A DNA stretch of 64,000 nucleotides, from positions 248,001-312,000 of the forward strand of contig JAIBAN010000001.1 in assembly GCA_019695185.1 (NCBI GenBank). Direction: 5' to 3'. Positions within the stretch are counted from its first letter, which is position 1, and each line of letters begins with the position of its first letter. The position numbers and the translations under genes are program-made. Origin of the DNA: Blastocatellia bacterium (GTDB taxonomy: Bacteria; Acidobacteriota; Blastocatellia; Chloracidobacteriales; Chloracidobacteriaceae). Under the pieces are notes generated by a model. The model worked only from the letters and a program-made list of their open reading frames with translations, did not search any database and had not been told where the DNA came from. Positions 1-8,828 of the stretch are shown piece by piece.

Positions 1-64
1 CCAGGAAACTGTGATGGTTTCAAGCCACTCCTCTCTTCAATTTTTTACGATTGGATGCTCTCTC

Positions 65-637
65 ATGAAACTTATCCTGGCTTCCGGCTCACCCCGTCGT
101 GCTGAAATTATGCGGGCAGCCGGTTACACGTTTGAAATTTCGGTGGCGGATGTGGATGAAACGCCGCTTTTGGGTGAAAATCCGGCTGACTATGTGGTGC
201 GGTTGGCCCGTACCAAAGCTGCTGCGATTGCTGCCGCCGAACCGTCTTTGGTTGTCGGGGCGGATACCACGGTTGTGGTGGACAATGAAATTCTGGCCAA
301 ACCGCTTGACCCGGAAGACGCAGCCCGGATGCTGCGGGCATTAAGCGGACGCAGTCACGAGGTGCTGACAGGAGTAGCCGTTTTTCATACCCAAACCGGC
401 GCGTTGCATTCAGGGCTGGAGCGCTCAACCGTTTGGTTTGACCAGCTTCCCGAAAACTGGATTGCTGAATATGTGGCCAGTGGCGAGCCGATGGACAAGG
501 CCGGTGCATATGCCATTCAAGGTCGTGCGGCACTGTATATTGACCGGATTGAAGGAAATTACCTTAATATTGTCGGATTACCGCTGCCCTTGGTGCGCCG
601 CTTGCTTGCGGTGGCGACTGAAAAAAACGCTGGCTGA
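65..637 (+). CDS. maf: Maf-family nucleoside triphosphate pyrophosphatase
   Basis: About 190 residues, the usual Maf length. The N-terminal ASGSPRRAEIM, the middle GADTTVVV...LAKP and the late EPMDKAGAYAIQG are the hallmark blocks of Maf/YhdE house-cleaning pyrophosphatases, which hydrolyse dTTP, UTP or modified nucleotides to monophosphates in the cytoplasm. The reading frame extends upstream to base 11, but the ATG at 65 starts the conserved MKLILASGSPRR block, so it is chosen; the ribosome site there is weak. The gene converges on the M14 peptidase, with a hairpin between the two stops. Family assignment is firm; the exact substrate is not readable from sequence. Confidence 0.95.
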   Translation: MKLILASGSPRRAEIMRAAGYTFEISVADVDETPLLGENPADYVVRLARTKAAAIAAAEPSLVVGADTTVVVDNEILAKPLDPEDAARMLRALSGRSHEVLTGVAVFHTQTGALHSGLERSTVWFDQLPENWIAEYVASGEPMDKAGAYAIQGRAALYIDRIEGNYLNIVGLPLPLVRRLLAVATEKNAG

Positions 638-659
638 AGGTTGATAACTTTCAGCCGGC
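629..659. terminator. Hairpin between convergent genes
   Basis: Imperfect inverted repeat GCTGGCTGAAGGTT / AACTTTCAGCCGGC with a short loop, between the stop of maf (637) and the stop of the minus-strand M14 gene (664). It overlaps the end of maf and has no clear T tract, so it is a plausible bidirectional terminator rather than a canonical one. Confidence 0.4.
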
Positions 660-663
660 GCGG

Positions 664-3090
664 TCACTGATGATTTCCGATGGCATTCAGGAACAGTCGG
701 AAAGTTGCGTGCGACTGACCCCGGAATTGTGGACGAAAGCCAAACAAAATGACATTGCCTGAGCCTTGTTTGATGGAAACCAAGGCTGCTTTCCCGGCCA
801 GGAACTGGTCTCCCCGCAGCCAACCGGAGCGCAACGGCTTGGTTTCGGCATACCGGGCGGCAATGTGAACCTGAGCAGTTGCGGAGGCCGGTTCAAAGGC
901 TTCGCCCTGCGCAAAAAAGGCATGTGAAGAGGCGGGCATTCCCTGTGCCAGCGGACTATCGGCGGTCAGGTCTATGGCCAGCAGAGAGCCTGGGCAAAAA
1001 AATTCGCTGGTCGGCAGTCCTTTCAGAACATTCCGCACCGGAAGCTCCAGTTGTTCAATGGCAAAATCAGTTGCCTGCCCCAGGCAAATCATGGTGCCGC
1101 CTTTGGCAATAAACGACTGCAAGGTGACAATTCCTGTTTTTCCAATTCCTTGCAGCCGATAGCCGGTCACGCTTCCATTACGCCAGCCATTCAGCAACCC
1201 AAAAGGCGACTGGCTGGGGAAGATGATTTTCGTGACACCAGCCAGATTTTTTTCATCCTGGAGCATTTCCGGGCGGATAATGCGATAGGGAATGCGCTCC
1301 ATGTCGAGCAGCCAACGGGTCCAGCCTTCATCTTCATTGGAGCCGTTTTGATAGATTCCCAGGGGAGCGGCAGCCTGTGCAGCCGCGACCAGTGGTTGTT
1401 TCTGCTCGACCCAGCGGGCGGCTTCAGGGAGTAAGGTCCGCCGGGGTTCGGTTTCAATCGCTGCAAGGGATTGGGTGGTTTCAAAGGCTTCGACACCCAT
1501 CAACAAGGGGAGCGTCCAGCCGGTGATGTCATAGGGTGGTTCGGCTGCGCCGGTCGTGGTGTTGCGGTCCGGATAACGTTGGATTTCAAGCAGTGCCTTG
1601 ACGCAGGCGCGATAGGGTTGGCGGAGCGGAATCACAAAACTGCCTGCCGGAATGAGTTTGTCACCCAGGGTACATTCACGTTGTACGGTCTGAATTTCGA
1701 TTCCCTGGGCAAGCAGCATGTTCATCATTCGCTGGGTTGCCTCCGGGTTGAGTTGAGGGGCTGGAATCACCCAGGCCGTGGGGCTTCCCGGTTCCGATGG
1801 GGCCACCGCCTGTTCACCCAGGCGGAGTTGCTGGTCCAGAATATCCCGGCGATAGTGGGCGGCATAGCGCAGAAGCGAAAGACAGGCGGTGCGCTCCATC
1901 GCCGCAATCGTTTCGGGTCGCCAGATACCACCGGTCCAGGGTTCGGGAAACGTCGAGGACCGCTCGGTGGCACTGGCAAATCCGCGACTGCGCTCAATCA
2001 ATTGAGCAGACTGGATTTCCATCGGTGTCATGAGATGGGCGCTGGCCACTTCACTAAGCAGTCCGATGGCGTTGTGATAATAAGGAGCCGTGCGCAATCC
2101 GCCATGCCACCAGGTGTCAAACTGTCCTCGGGTCAGCACTCCGGCAAAGCCTTCGGCGGAAAGGTCGGTGGCCATCTGCTCGCCAATCGCAGCCACCCGG
2201 CGCAGGATGACGCCCGGAATGTTCGGATTGGGCGGGTCATAAAAAGGCGGAAGGGTCATGCGGGCCCCGAAACTTCCTTGCTGGTGCAGGTCAAAAACGA
2301 TGTTCGGGAACCATTCCTGATAAAACAGCCGGGTCAGATGCTGGGTTTCAGGCTGGGTCAAGGCATACCAGTCCCGGTTGTTGTCGTGTCCGGCATAATG
2401 ATGATAGAGCTGGGGCGGATTGGTTCCTTCATCCTTGGTTCCCAGCGTGCGCCGATACCAATCGGCCACAATGTCAATTCCATCCGGATTGGGCGAGGGA
2501 ACCAGCACAACAATGGTTTGGGCCAGTATTTCCTTGATGTCAGGCCGGTTTTCCGAAGCCAGTTCATAGGCCAGTTTCATCGAAAACTGTGATGCCACGA
2601 TTTCAACCGAATGGAGCGAACAGGTCAGCACCACCACCACTTTGCCGTCCCGCAGGGCGGTTGTGCGTTGTTGAGCGGTTGTCAGTCGGCGCGGGTCGGC
2701 CACTTGACGCTGGATTTCCTTCAGCCGTTCCAGTTGCTGAAGGTTTTCCGGGGCTGAAATAAGGGCCGCGAAAAGTTCCCGCCCTTCTGCACTGAGTCCC
2801 AGTTTTTGCAATCGGACCCGGTTGGACGCCCGTGCCAGTTGTTCAAAATACTTTGTGATTTGTTTCCAGTCGGCAATCGTCCGGCTGGTGGCAGGTTCAA
2901 ATCCTAAAACGCTTTGCGGTGAGGGAATTTTTTCCGGACGTTTTTGCCCAATGGTTTTGAGCTCCGCCGGGGAGCGGCGTGGGAGCAAGCCGGACCTGGT
3001 TTGGACAGCCCAAGCCGGAAGATTTCCAAGCCAAAAACAAGTCAGGCAAGGAAACAGGGCGAACAGGAAAACGCGTCGGAAAATGCTCAT
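664..3090 (-). CDS. Exported M14-family zinc carboxypeptidase
   Basis: 808 residues with a signal peptide (residues 1-28, ending near AWA). The M14 zinc site is visible: HSVE (H160, E163), NPDGID near 201, the DNNRDW block near 236 and FDLHQQG with H269. These match metal-dependent carboxypeptidases that trim peptides or cell-wall material outside the cytoplasm. The C-terminal half (about 430-808) has no domain I recognise with certainty; its order recalls the glutamine-amidotransferase-like tail of other large M14 proteins. Start at 3090 gives a clean signal peptide though the ribosome site is poor. The cyclophilin gene lies 48 bp upstream on the same strand, so the two exported proteins may share a transcript. 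Substrate unknown. Confidence 0.85.
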   Translation of the reverse strand: MSIFRRVFLFALFPCLTCFWLGNLPAWAVQTRSGLLPRRSPAELKTIGQKRPEKIPSPQSVLGFEPATSRTIADWKQITKYFEQLARASNRVRLQKLGLSAEGRELFAALISAPENLQQLERLKEIQRQVADPRRLTTAQQRTTALRDGKVVVVLTCSLHSVEIVASQFSMKLAYELASENRPDIKEILAQTIVVLVPSPNPDGIDIVADWYRRTLGTKDEGTNPPQLYHHYAGHDNNRDWYALTQPETQHLTRLFYQEWFPNIVFDLHQQGSFGARMTLPPFYDPPNPNIPGVILRRVAAIGEQMATDLSAEGFAGVLTRGQFDTWWHGGLRTAPYYHNAIGLLSEVASAHLMTPMEIQSAQLIERSRGFASATERSSTFPEPWTGGIWRPETIAAMERTACLSLLRYAAHYRRDILDQQLRLGEQAVAPSEPGSPTAWVIPAPQLNPEATQRMMNMLLAQGIEIQTVQRECTLGDKLIPAGSFVIPLRQPYRACVKALLEIQRYPDRNTTTGAAEPPYDITGWTLPLLMGVEAFETTQSLAAIETEPRRTLLPEAARWVEQKQPLVAAAQAAAPLGIYQNGSNEDEGWTRWLLDMERIPYRIIRPEMLQDEKNLAGVTKIIFPSQSPFGLLNGWRNGSVTGYRLQGIGKTGIVTLQSFIAKGGTMICLGQATDFAIEQLELPVRNVLKGLPTSEFFCPGSLLAIDLTADSPLAQGMPASSHAFFAQGEAFEPASATAQVHIAARYAETKPLRSGWLRGDQFLAGKAALVSIKQGSGNVILFGFRPQFRGQSHATFRLFLNAIGNHQ

Positions 3091-3115
3091 AGGTGGAGGA
3101 AGGTCCTTTCGAAAA

Positions 3116-3138
3116 CAGCCGCCTGAAGGCGGAACTCA
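3116..3138. repeat. Single copy of GCCTTCAGGC palindromic repeat
   Basis: CCGCCTGAAGGCGGAACTC, one copy of the palindromic family seen doubled and inverted at 40.7 kb and 43 kb. It abuts the stop codon of the cyclophilin gene directly (minus strand reads TAA then TGAGTTCCGCC). No partner arm is seen nearby. Confidence 0.7.
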
Positions 3139-3834
3139 TTACTTTTCTTCGATTTTGACGGTTTTCATGACCACTGGCACCACTGGCCGGTCCTGAAAAT
3201 TGGTCGGCGTGGTGGCAATGGCGTCAACCACTTCCTGGCCGGAGATGACGCGCCCGAAAATCGTGTATTTGGGCGGCAGCGGATAATCCTTGTGCATGAT
3301 AAAAAACTGGCTGCCATTGGTGTTTGGTCCCCGGTTGGCCATGGCGACCACGCCGGTTCTATAGCCGGTTTGATAGATTTCGGAAGCTGGATTGATTTCA
3401 TCCTCAAAATCTCCGCCCCAGGCTGACTGGCCACCGGTTCCATTCCCGTTGGGGTCGCCGCCCTGAATCATGAACCCCTTGATGACGCGGTGAAATGTGA
3501 GCCCGTTATAAAATTCCCGGCTCGCCAACAGGCGGAAGTTTTCCGTTGTTTTGGGAGCGTCTTTGGTCAGGAGTTCAACTTTAATGGTGCCCAGGCTGGT
3601 TTCCAGTGTGGCGATATATTTGGCATTGGGATTGGCCTGGGTTGGGGTGGTGGTTGGCTGGGCGGTCGGAGTGGCTGGTTTAGTTGGAACGGTGGTTCGT
3701 TTCCGCCGGGTGGTTTTGCGCCGGGTGGTGCGGCGTTTGGTGCCGGTTTGGCCAAAAGCCGGTGAAAAATCGGTCAGGATGGTCAAGGCACAGAGCAGGC
3801 ACACAATTTTCAAGGCATTTCGCCAGGTAAACAT
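3139..3834 (-). CDS. Secreted cyclophilin-type peptidyl-prolyl isomerase
   Basis: Signal peptide (1-29), then a Thr/Lys/Arg- and Pro/Thr-rich linker (about 30-70), then a complete cyclophilin domain (about 75-230). Catalytic blocks visible are FHRVI, GFMIQGGDP, GVVAMANRG and GSQFFI. Cyclophilins catalyse cis-trans isomerisation of prolyl bonds; this one should act outside the cytoplasm. The ATG at 3834 is preferred over the longer frame because GGAGG lies 7 bases upstream and a signal peptide follows at once. The basic Thr/Arg/Lys linker is unusual and could bind wall polymer or nucleic acid (inference). Confidence 0.9.
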   Translation of the reverse strand: MFTWRNALKIVCLLCALTILTDFSPAFGQTGTKRRTTRRKTTRRKRTTVPTKPATPTAQPTTTPTQANPNAKYIATLETSLGTIKVELLTKDAPKTTENFRLLASREFYNGLTFHRVIKGFMIQGGDPNGNGTGGQSAWGGDFEDEINPASEIYQTGYRTGVVAMANRGPNTNGSQFFIMHKDYPLPPKYTIFGRVISGQEVVDAIATTPTNFQDRPVVPVVMKTVKIEEK

Positions 3835-4002
3835 TCGAATTCCTCCGGAAAAAATGAAAGAGAGTCGGGTAACTGAAAAAACAATATTGCATTTCCAAAG
3901 GCATTGAAACAAAAGGCTCTGAAATTTTCACCCCGAAACCGGAGCCGAATGGTTTTTCCCGGAAAAAAGCTGTGTGGCTTCAGACAACGAGCCAAAGACA
4001 AA

Positions 4003-4030
4003 GGGTCAGTTCCAGAGCTGAAACTGACCC
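4003..4030 (-). terminator. Hairpin downstream of di-haem oxidoreductase gene
   Basis: GGGTCAGTT...AACTGACCC inverted repeat with a 10-base loop, 25 bp past the minus-strand stop at 4055 and followed on that strand by TTTGTCTTT. It is a reasonable intrinsic terminator for the di-haem oxidoreductase. Confidence 0.5.
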
Positions 4031-4054
4031 CAGGCGGTGATTGGAAGTCGGTGC

Positions 4055-5299
4055 TTACAGCGAGTTCAGGAAGGCAAACAAATCCTGCCGTTGACGGCGG
4101 TCCAGTTGATTGAATCTGTCAGTGACAAACTGGGCCTCGCCCCGATGCCGCCGCAGTGCTTCATCCAGACTGAGGGAAGCTCCATCGTGCATGTACTGGT
4201 TGCGGGTGCGGAGGCCCCACAGCGGGGCTGTGCGGATTTTGTTCCGGGTGGCAGGCCCGCCGTTTTGTACGATTCCATCACCGCTGCCAATGTCATGGAG
4301 CAGGAAATCGCCAAACGGATGGATGATTTTATCGCCTAAAGCCTCAGGAATCACAAAGGTGCCACCGTTGATGGTGAAGCCGGTGGGCAAGGTGGTCATC
4401 GTGGGAACGTGGCAAATCGCACAGCCCAGCTCACCAAACAGACGTTCACCGTTACGGACTTCAGGCCGTCCGGCCATTTCCATGTCACGGGAAGGGGCTT
4501 TGGTCGAGCGCATGAATTTGGTGAAGATTTCCAAGTCGTCGTTATCACCTTCATCCGGGTCCGGAACCGGGTCAAAATCCCGGATGGGGCGTCCGTTGGA
4601 CGTATTCTCCGTGGGAAAGAGCGGTGTGGTAATGCCCATTTCATTCAGATAAGCATCACCTGAAAACGAAAACAGACTGGCCTGTTGGCATTTCCAGCCG
4701 AACCGTCCGACACGGGTTTCGCCGGGAGCCTCCTCAATCGGAACCAGAATGGCTTGCCCGTGAATTCGCCCTTCAGATTGGGACGGCTGGTCCTTGGCGA
4801 TTTTCAAAAGTGTATTGTCATCAATGGCTTCGATAAAACCGTCACCTAGAATACTGAGCGACATGCGGAAGGAACGGACTTCGTTTCCAGGTAAAATCCG
4901 TTCCTGAGCACGGGCATCAATGGCCCGGCTGTGAATCAGCGAGCCACCGGGATGTTCAATAAAGTTTTCTCCATCAAAGTGGCCGGCCCGCAGGACCGCC
5001 ACTTGGCTCGACCCACCGATAATCGGGTTGCCGTGGCATTCACCACAGGAGTTGGCGTTGTAAACGGGTCCAATGCCGTCTGCAATATCTTCCGCCGTCA
5101 GAAATCCTTTACGGGCTTCATCGTACTCGGCCTGTTCCAAAAATCCGTTGGTTTGGTTGTCAAACCCGGCTGCGGCTTCCGTTGGGCTGGTTTGCCGGTG
5201 CGGGGTGCTTTGAGCCTGGAGGGCAGGTTTAGGGGTGGCAAACAAGGCTGCAAAAGCGCATAAAAAAGCAATCAACAGAGTTCTTTTTACGGTTCTCAT
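4055..5299 (-). CDS. Di-haem c-type oxidoreductase (DHOR/thiol oxidoreductase family)
   Basis: About 414 residues with an N-terminal signal peptide and two haem c motifs, CGECH (C85-H89) and CAICH (C293-H297), the pattern of the DHOR family of periplasmic putative peroxidases or thiol oxidoreductases. The region between the motifs includes GWKCQQASLF and a DPVPDPDEGDNDD stretch typical of the family. ATG at 5299 is chosen because it starts the signal peptide (MRTVKRTLLIAF) and has GAGGA upstream. It stands alone between a secreted cyclophilin and a secreted Gly/Pro-rich protein. The electron donor and substrate are unknown. Confidence 0.85.
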   Translation of the reverse strand: MRTVKRTLLIAFLCAFAALFATPKPALQAQSTPHRQTSPTEAAAGFDNQTNGFLEQAEYDEARKGFLTAEDIADGIGPVYNANSCGECHGNPIIGGSSQVAVLRAGHFDGENFIEHPGGSLIHSRAIDARAQERILPGNEVRSFRMSLSILGDGFIEAIDDNTLLKIAKDQPSQSEGRIHGQAILVPIEEAPGETRVGRFGWKCQQASLFSFSGDAYLNEMGITTPLFPTENTSNGRPIRDFDPVPDPDEGDNDDLEIFTKFMRSTKAPSRDMEMAGRPEVRNGERLFGELGCAICHVPTMTTLPTGFTINGGTFVIPEALGDKIIHPFGDFLLHDIGSGDGIVQNGGPATRNKIRTAPLWGLRTRNQYMHDGASLSLDEALRRHRGEAQFVTDRFNQLDRRQRQDLFAFLNSL

Positions 5300-5659
5300 A
5301 CAGTGGTTGGTCCTCTCAAAAAAACAGGTAAGCAACGTGCCGGGATGCTTTGAGCAAGCTGGCACAGATGCGGCGTAACCGGTTGCAGGTCACATTCAGA
5401 ACGTGAAAGCAAGGCACGGCAAGGCTGTGCTTCGCCAAAAAATCTGGGAAAAAAGAAGGTGTGCATTTTGGAAATGCCGTTTGAAGAAACAGCAATTCCA
5501 AGCTCTCAGGCATCGCTGCCGACGGTTGGGGGGCAACCGTAAAGGGCAGCGTGCAGCCTGGAAAATGCAATTGAGGTCGAACGCTCTTGGCGGCGTTCTG
5601 TATGAGGTCCGGTTCTATCCGGTTAAAACGAACTTTTGAATAACATTGGGAAAGCCCGG
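5300..5659. other. Intergenic gap, no feature recognised
   Basis: About 360 bases between two minus-strand genes. I see no convincing reading frame, repeat array or terminator; short frames here lack ribosome sites and family resemblance. It probably holds the promoter of the di-haem gene. Confidence 0.4.
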
Positions 5660-6706
5660 TTATTCGAAACGGGGTTTGTCAGGGCGTGGGCGGCGTTCGT
5701 CTTTGTGCCGCTTTCCGCCCTGGCCGTCATCATCTTTGATGCGAAAGTCGGGTGGTACCGTAAACAAAGACGAATCAGGTTCTTTCAGGGAAAGATTGGT
5801 TAATTGAAAAACCGTTGCGCCAAGGCGCGGGTCTTTATGCGTGCTATAGACCAAGAGCTTGAGTGCTGGGGCGTACCAGCGTTCCGAAACAATTTGAATC
5901 GGGCGGTCATTGCCAATGGCACCTGCCGGAATGGTCGCCACCGTGCGCGTTCCTTCCACCTCGACTCCGTTCATGGATTTTTTACCCAAGGATTCGGTTT
6001 TTTCCTCGAACCCTTCGGGGTTTTGAGGCGGCGGCGGCGGCGCTTTTCGTTCGGTATCGGAAAACCGACGGCCTTTCATCTGGTTTGGATCCAAATGATA
6101 TTGCACTCCGGCCACCGGGTCGTTGATGACAATCACCTTGGTTTCAGTGCCATTGGTGGCAAAGGGGCCCAAAATGTCAAAGGAGCGTTCCCGCCGCGTC
6201 CGTCCGTCTTTGTCGCGGGCAATAAAGCCTTTGTTTTCACGGGTCAAAGTAGTTCCATCAGCTAATGTCTGAGTGATTTTGGTCACCACTTGGGCTGAAA
6301 AAGGCGCACCTTTGACGACTTCGCCGTCATACCGCATTTCAGACGAAAGAAACCTGAAGTCAGGGCTTCCCGGCGGGCCTCCGCCCTGCCGCGGGCCCCG
6401 GCGACCATCCGGCGGCGGGCCATCCGGCGGGCCGTCAGGTGGGCCTTCACCGTGAGGCGGTCGTTGACCCCGTCGGTCCTGACCACCGCCACCGCGACCG
6501 CCAAAGGGCGGCCCGCCGCCGTGGGGAGGACCCTGCGGAAAGCCAAAACCGGTCGGTTCCCTCCCAGCCATGACATCAGGTCGCATCGGACCCGAATCTG
6601 ACGGAGATTGACCGCCGGGATGTTGTGCTACGGCCATGCTTCCGCCACCAAGCAGAAGGGTGCAGCACAACAAAAATTGAAAACGCTGTTTCAGCGGCGT
6701 GCTCAT
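5660..6706 (-). CDS. Secreted Gly/Pro-rich protein of unknown function
   Basis: 348 residues: signal peptide (1-27), a low-complexity Gly/Pro/Arg stretch (about 30-115), then a folded region with DGTTLTRENKGFIARDKDGR and VEVEGTRTVATIPAGAIG, ending in a basic tail. The folded part resembles uncharacterised exported proteins common in Acidobacteriota, perhaps with a lipoprotein-carrier-like beta fold (inference). GAGGT lies about 9 bases before the ATG. Note the long antisense frames, a by-product of the GC-rich repeats. I do not know its function. Confidence 0.7.
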   Translation of the reverse strand: MSTPLKQRFQFLLCCTLLLGGGSMAVAQHPGGQSPSDSGPMRPDVMAGREPTGFGFPQGPPHGGGPPFGGRGGGGQDRRGQRPPHGEGPPDGPPDGPPPDGRRGPRQGGGPPGSPDFRFLSSEMRYDGEVVKGAPFSAQVVTKITQTLADGTTLTRENKGFIARDKDGRTRRERSFDILGPFATNGTETKVIVINDPVAGVQYHLDPNQMKGRRFSDTERKAPPPPPQNPEGFEEKTESLGKKSMNGVEVEGTRTVATIPAGAIGNDRPIQIVSERWYAPALKLLVYSTHKDPRLGATVFQLTNLSLKEPDSSLFTVPPDFRIKDDDGQGGKRHKDERRPRPDKPRFE

Positions 6707-6840
6707 AGAAAATTGACCTCGTTGGGAACAGCCAGTTGATCAACCGTTGCCAGCAGGGAGTCAGACTTGGGAAATTTGCATCGGTTGCTTTTATCTTGTT
6801 GTGTGGGCTGGCCTCAGGCATAGCAACTGGCTGCCGATTG

Positions 6841-7842
6841 TTAGGGATACCGAAACAGGTTGGAACTGGTGCCATCCGGGTTTTTAACCTGGAGAGTGAC
6901 AGATGCTCCGGCGGGGATTCGCAGCCCCGATTTTTTTGCAACTAAAACCGTAGTGGGGTTTGCCGTGTCATTGACCGTCTTTGGTTGAACCTCGCCATTT
7001 AAGAACAAAGTGGCACCGGTACCGAAATTGGTACCGGTGACGGTCAGTTTTTTACCTTGTACGGTGGCCCCCGTGATGGTGGGTGCCGCCGTGGCCGGTA
7101 CTCCCGTCAAACCGATGTCAAACACGGCCAGATACCCTTGCGCATCAAGCGTGACAGACGGCATGAGTTGTTCGCCGCTGTTTCTGAAAATTCCGTCGTT
7201 GCTGTTGCGGGTGTTCCGGGTGCCTTTTGCCACATAAGGCGTCTGGCCATGGATGATGTCTGTCAGTGAATCATCAAAATAAAGCTGTGAAGTAAACTCG
7301 AAGGTTCGCTGGGAACCGGCAAAGAGCCGGATTTTGAAATGGATATGGACCGTGCGCCCTGGATACCAGCCTGGGTAAATCGTGACAAATTCAGCCAGCC
7401 CGGTTTCGTCGGTAACCTGATAGCCGCGCAGGTATTTCAGGCCCCTCGTATTAAACATGCCTTCGCTAACGTCGGAATAGGTTCCCTGGGCGTCGCAGTG
7501 CCAGATATCCACAAAGGCTCCGGCCAGCGGGGCACAGGCCGCGCCCACGACCCGGCTGACCTGAAAACGCAGCCGCAAGGGCACACCTTCTTTGGTTTGA
7601 TTGTTGGTCGGGTCGGTCCGGATGTCAGACCGGTTGAGCATTTCGTCTACGAAATAAGGCCCTTCGGTTTGTGAGGGCCGCACAATACAGGAAAGTGAAT
7701 CCGCTTCCGTAATGGATTCCTTCCGGCCCAAAGAGGGAAAATCCAAATTTCCGAATCCGACCAGTGCTGTCGCACCAGCCGCCCCCAGCAGACGGAGCAT
7801 TCCCCGGCGACTGACCAGAATGCTTTGATTTGTTTTTGTCAT
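6841..7842 (-). CDS. Tat-exported intradiol ring-cleavage dioxygenase with C-terminal IPT/TIG domain
   Basis: About 333 residues. A twin-arginine-like signal (SRRGMLRLLG) opens the protein. The dioxygenase core follows with TEGPYFVDEML, DIWHCDAQGTYSD and GWYPGRTVHIHFK, which holds the Tyr and two His that bind ferric iron in protocatechuate/catechol dioxygenases. The last 80 residues (PTITGATVQGKKLTVTGTNF onward) form an IPT/TIG immunoglobulin-like domain, an uncommon partner. ATG at 7842 is chosen for the Tat signal and a GGGAG site. It is the third gene after an ECF sigma and its anti-sigma, 13 bp from the latter, so it may be a regulon output. The substrate is likely an exogenous aromatic, not readable here. 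Confidence 0.85.
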   Translation of the reverse strand: MTKTNQSILVSRRGMLRLLGAAGATALVGFGNLDFPSLGRKESITEADSLSCIVRPSQTEGPYFVDEMLNRSDIRTDPTNNQTKEGVPLRLRFQVSRVVGAACAPLAGAFVDIWHCDAQGTYSDVSEGMFNTRGLKYLRGYQVTDETGLAEFVTIYPGWYPGRTVHIHFKIRLFAGSQRTFEFTSQLYFDDSLTDIIHGQTPYVAKGTRNTRNSNDGIFRNSGEQLMPSVTLDAQGYLAVFDIGLTGVPATAAPTITGATVQGKKLTVTGTNFGTGATLFLNGEVQPKTVNDTANPTTVLVAKKSGLRIPAGASVTLQVKNPDGTSSNLFRYP

Positions 7843-7855
7843 TCTTTTTTTCTCC

Positions 7856-8674
7856 CTATTGAACCAGGCGAATTGCCCGTGCCACGCCGTCATCGCCCAC
7901 CATCACGTCTGCCGTTACATATTCGCCGCTCCGTTCAATATTGAGCGGCAACCCCATGGCAATCAGTTTGGTGCGTGCCACCTGAATCCGAACAACCTGA
8001 CTTGTATCAGGACCTTCCGAGCTGGCAATAAATGTCAACGGGATAAAATCGGTCGTGGTTTCGCTTTGCGGTTCTGTCACGACACGGCGAGAAGAAGGCA
8101 CCTGATTTGAATGTTTCTGTTTGTTCCGGTTGGAGCGGGCTGAGTTCGTCGCCTGCGAGCTGGAACCGGTCGGTGTCACCACGTTGTCTGGTTGAGGGCT
8201 GGAATTTGTCGAGACCTCTACTTTGGGTGGTACCGGAATCCGGCCAGCGTTGGCCGCCTGTCCTTGAGTGGGGTTCAGGTTCCGATTGGTCTGGAACATC
8301 ATCCAGGCCAGCCCCAGGCTGACCATCAGTAAAGCTGCTGAGGCAACCGGAATCAGCCAGGTGATTCCGGACCGCCGTAAGGCAGAAACTTTTGCTCTTG
8401 TGGCCATCACCGGTTGCACCGGCAAAGCCGGGGGCTGCATCTGCTGGCGAAATGCGGCTTGCAGATTCTGTTTGACACGCGCCGGAGCCTGGGCTGTTGC
8501 CGTGGCGGTCGCCAAAGTACGCAACCCTTCGCGGAGCGCCCGCTCGGTTTCCAGCCGGTTCCGGCACGACGGACAGCCTGCCGCGTGGGCCTGGGCCTGG
8601 GTTTGGGTGGATGCTTCCATCAAACCGGCAGCGGCTAATTCCGTAACGACGGTATGAAATTCCTGGCAATTCAT
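7856..8674 (-). CDS. Zinc-finger anti-sigma factor
   Basis: About 272 residues. The N-terminal anti-sigma zinc motif H-x3-C-x2-C (HAAGCPSC) sits in a helical domain, followed by a linker, one membrane helix (GITWLIPVASAALLMVSLGL) and an outer region rich in Ser/Asn/Gln ending in a small domain with a ...VADVMVGDDGVARAIRLVQ tail. This is the layout of membrane anti-sigma factors that hold an ECF sigma at the membrane. Start at 8674 begins the conserved MNCQEFHTVV. The partner sigma gene lies just upstream, and the dioxygenase gene follows 13 bp downstream. Confidence 0.85.
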   Translation of the reverse strand: MNCQEFHTVVTELAAAGLMEASTQTQAQAHAAGCPSCRNRLETERALREGLRTLATATATAQAPARVKQNLQAAFRQQMQPPALPVQPVMATRAKVSALRRSGITWLIPVASAALLMVSLGLAWMMFQTNRNLNPTQGQAANAGRIPVPPKVEVSTNSSPQPDNVVTPTGSSSQATNSARSNRNKQKHSNQVPSSRRVVTEPQSETTTDFIPLTFIASSEGPDTSQVVRIQVARTKLIAMGLPLNIERSGEYVTADVMVGDDGVARAIRLVQ

Positions 8675-8828
8675 ACGGGTTCTCTCGTGTTGTACTTGTT
8701 GGGGTGGTTCCCTGACTTCTGTCTTTCCAAAAGAACGGCCTGTTCTGTTTGACCGGTTGCCGTAGCCTTGTCCGAAAACAAACCGCAATTTCGAAAAAAG
8801 CGGCGGTAGGGAACCATATTTCAAAAAA

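Noticed and set aside
1471-2592. A 373-codon plus-strand frame inside the M14 peptidase gene
   Set aside because: It is antisense to a clear zinc carboxypeptidase, has no ribosome site and no recognisable domain.
2889-2903. GGTTCAAATCC as a tRNA T-arm
   Set aside because: It lies inside the M14 coding sequence and no cloverleaf arms surround it.
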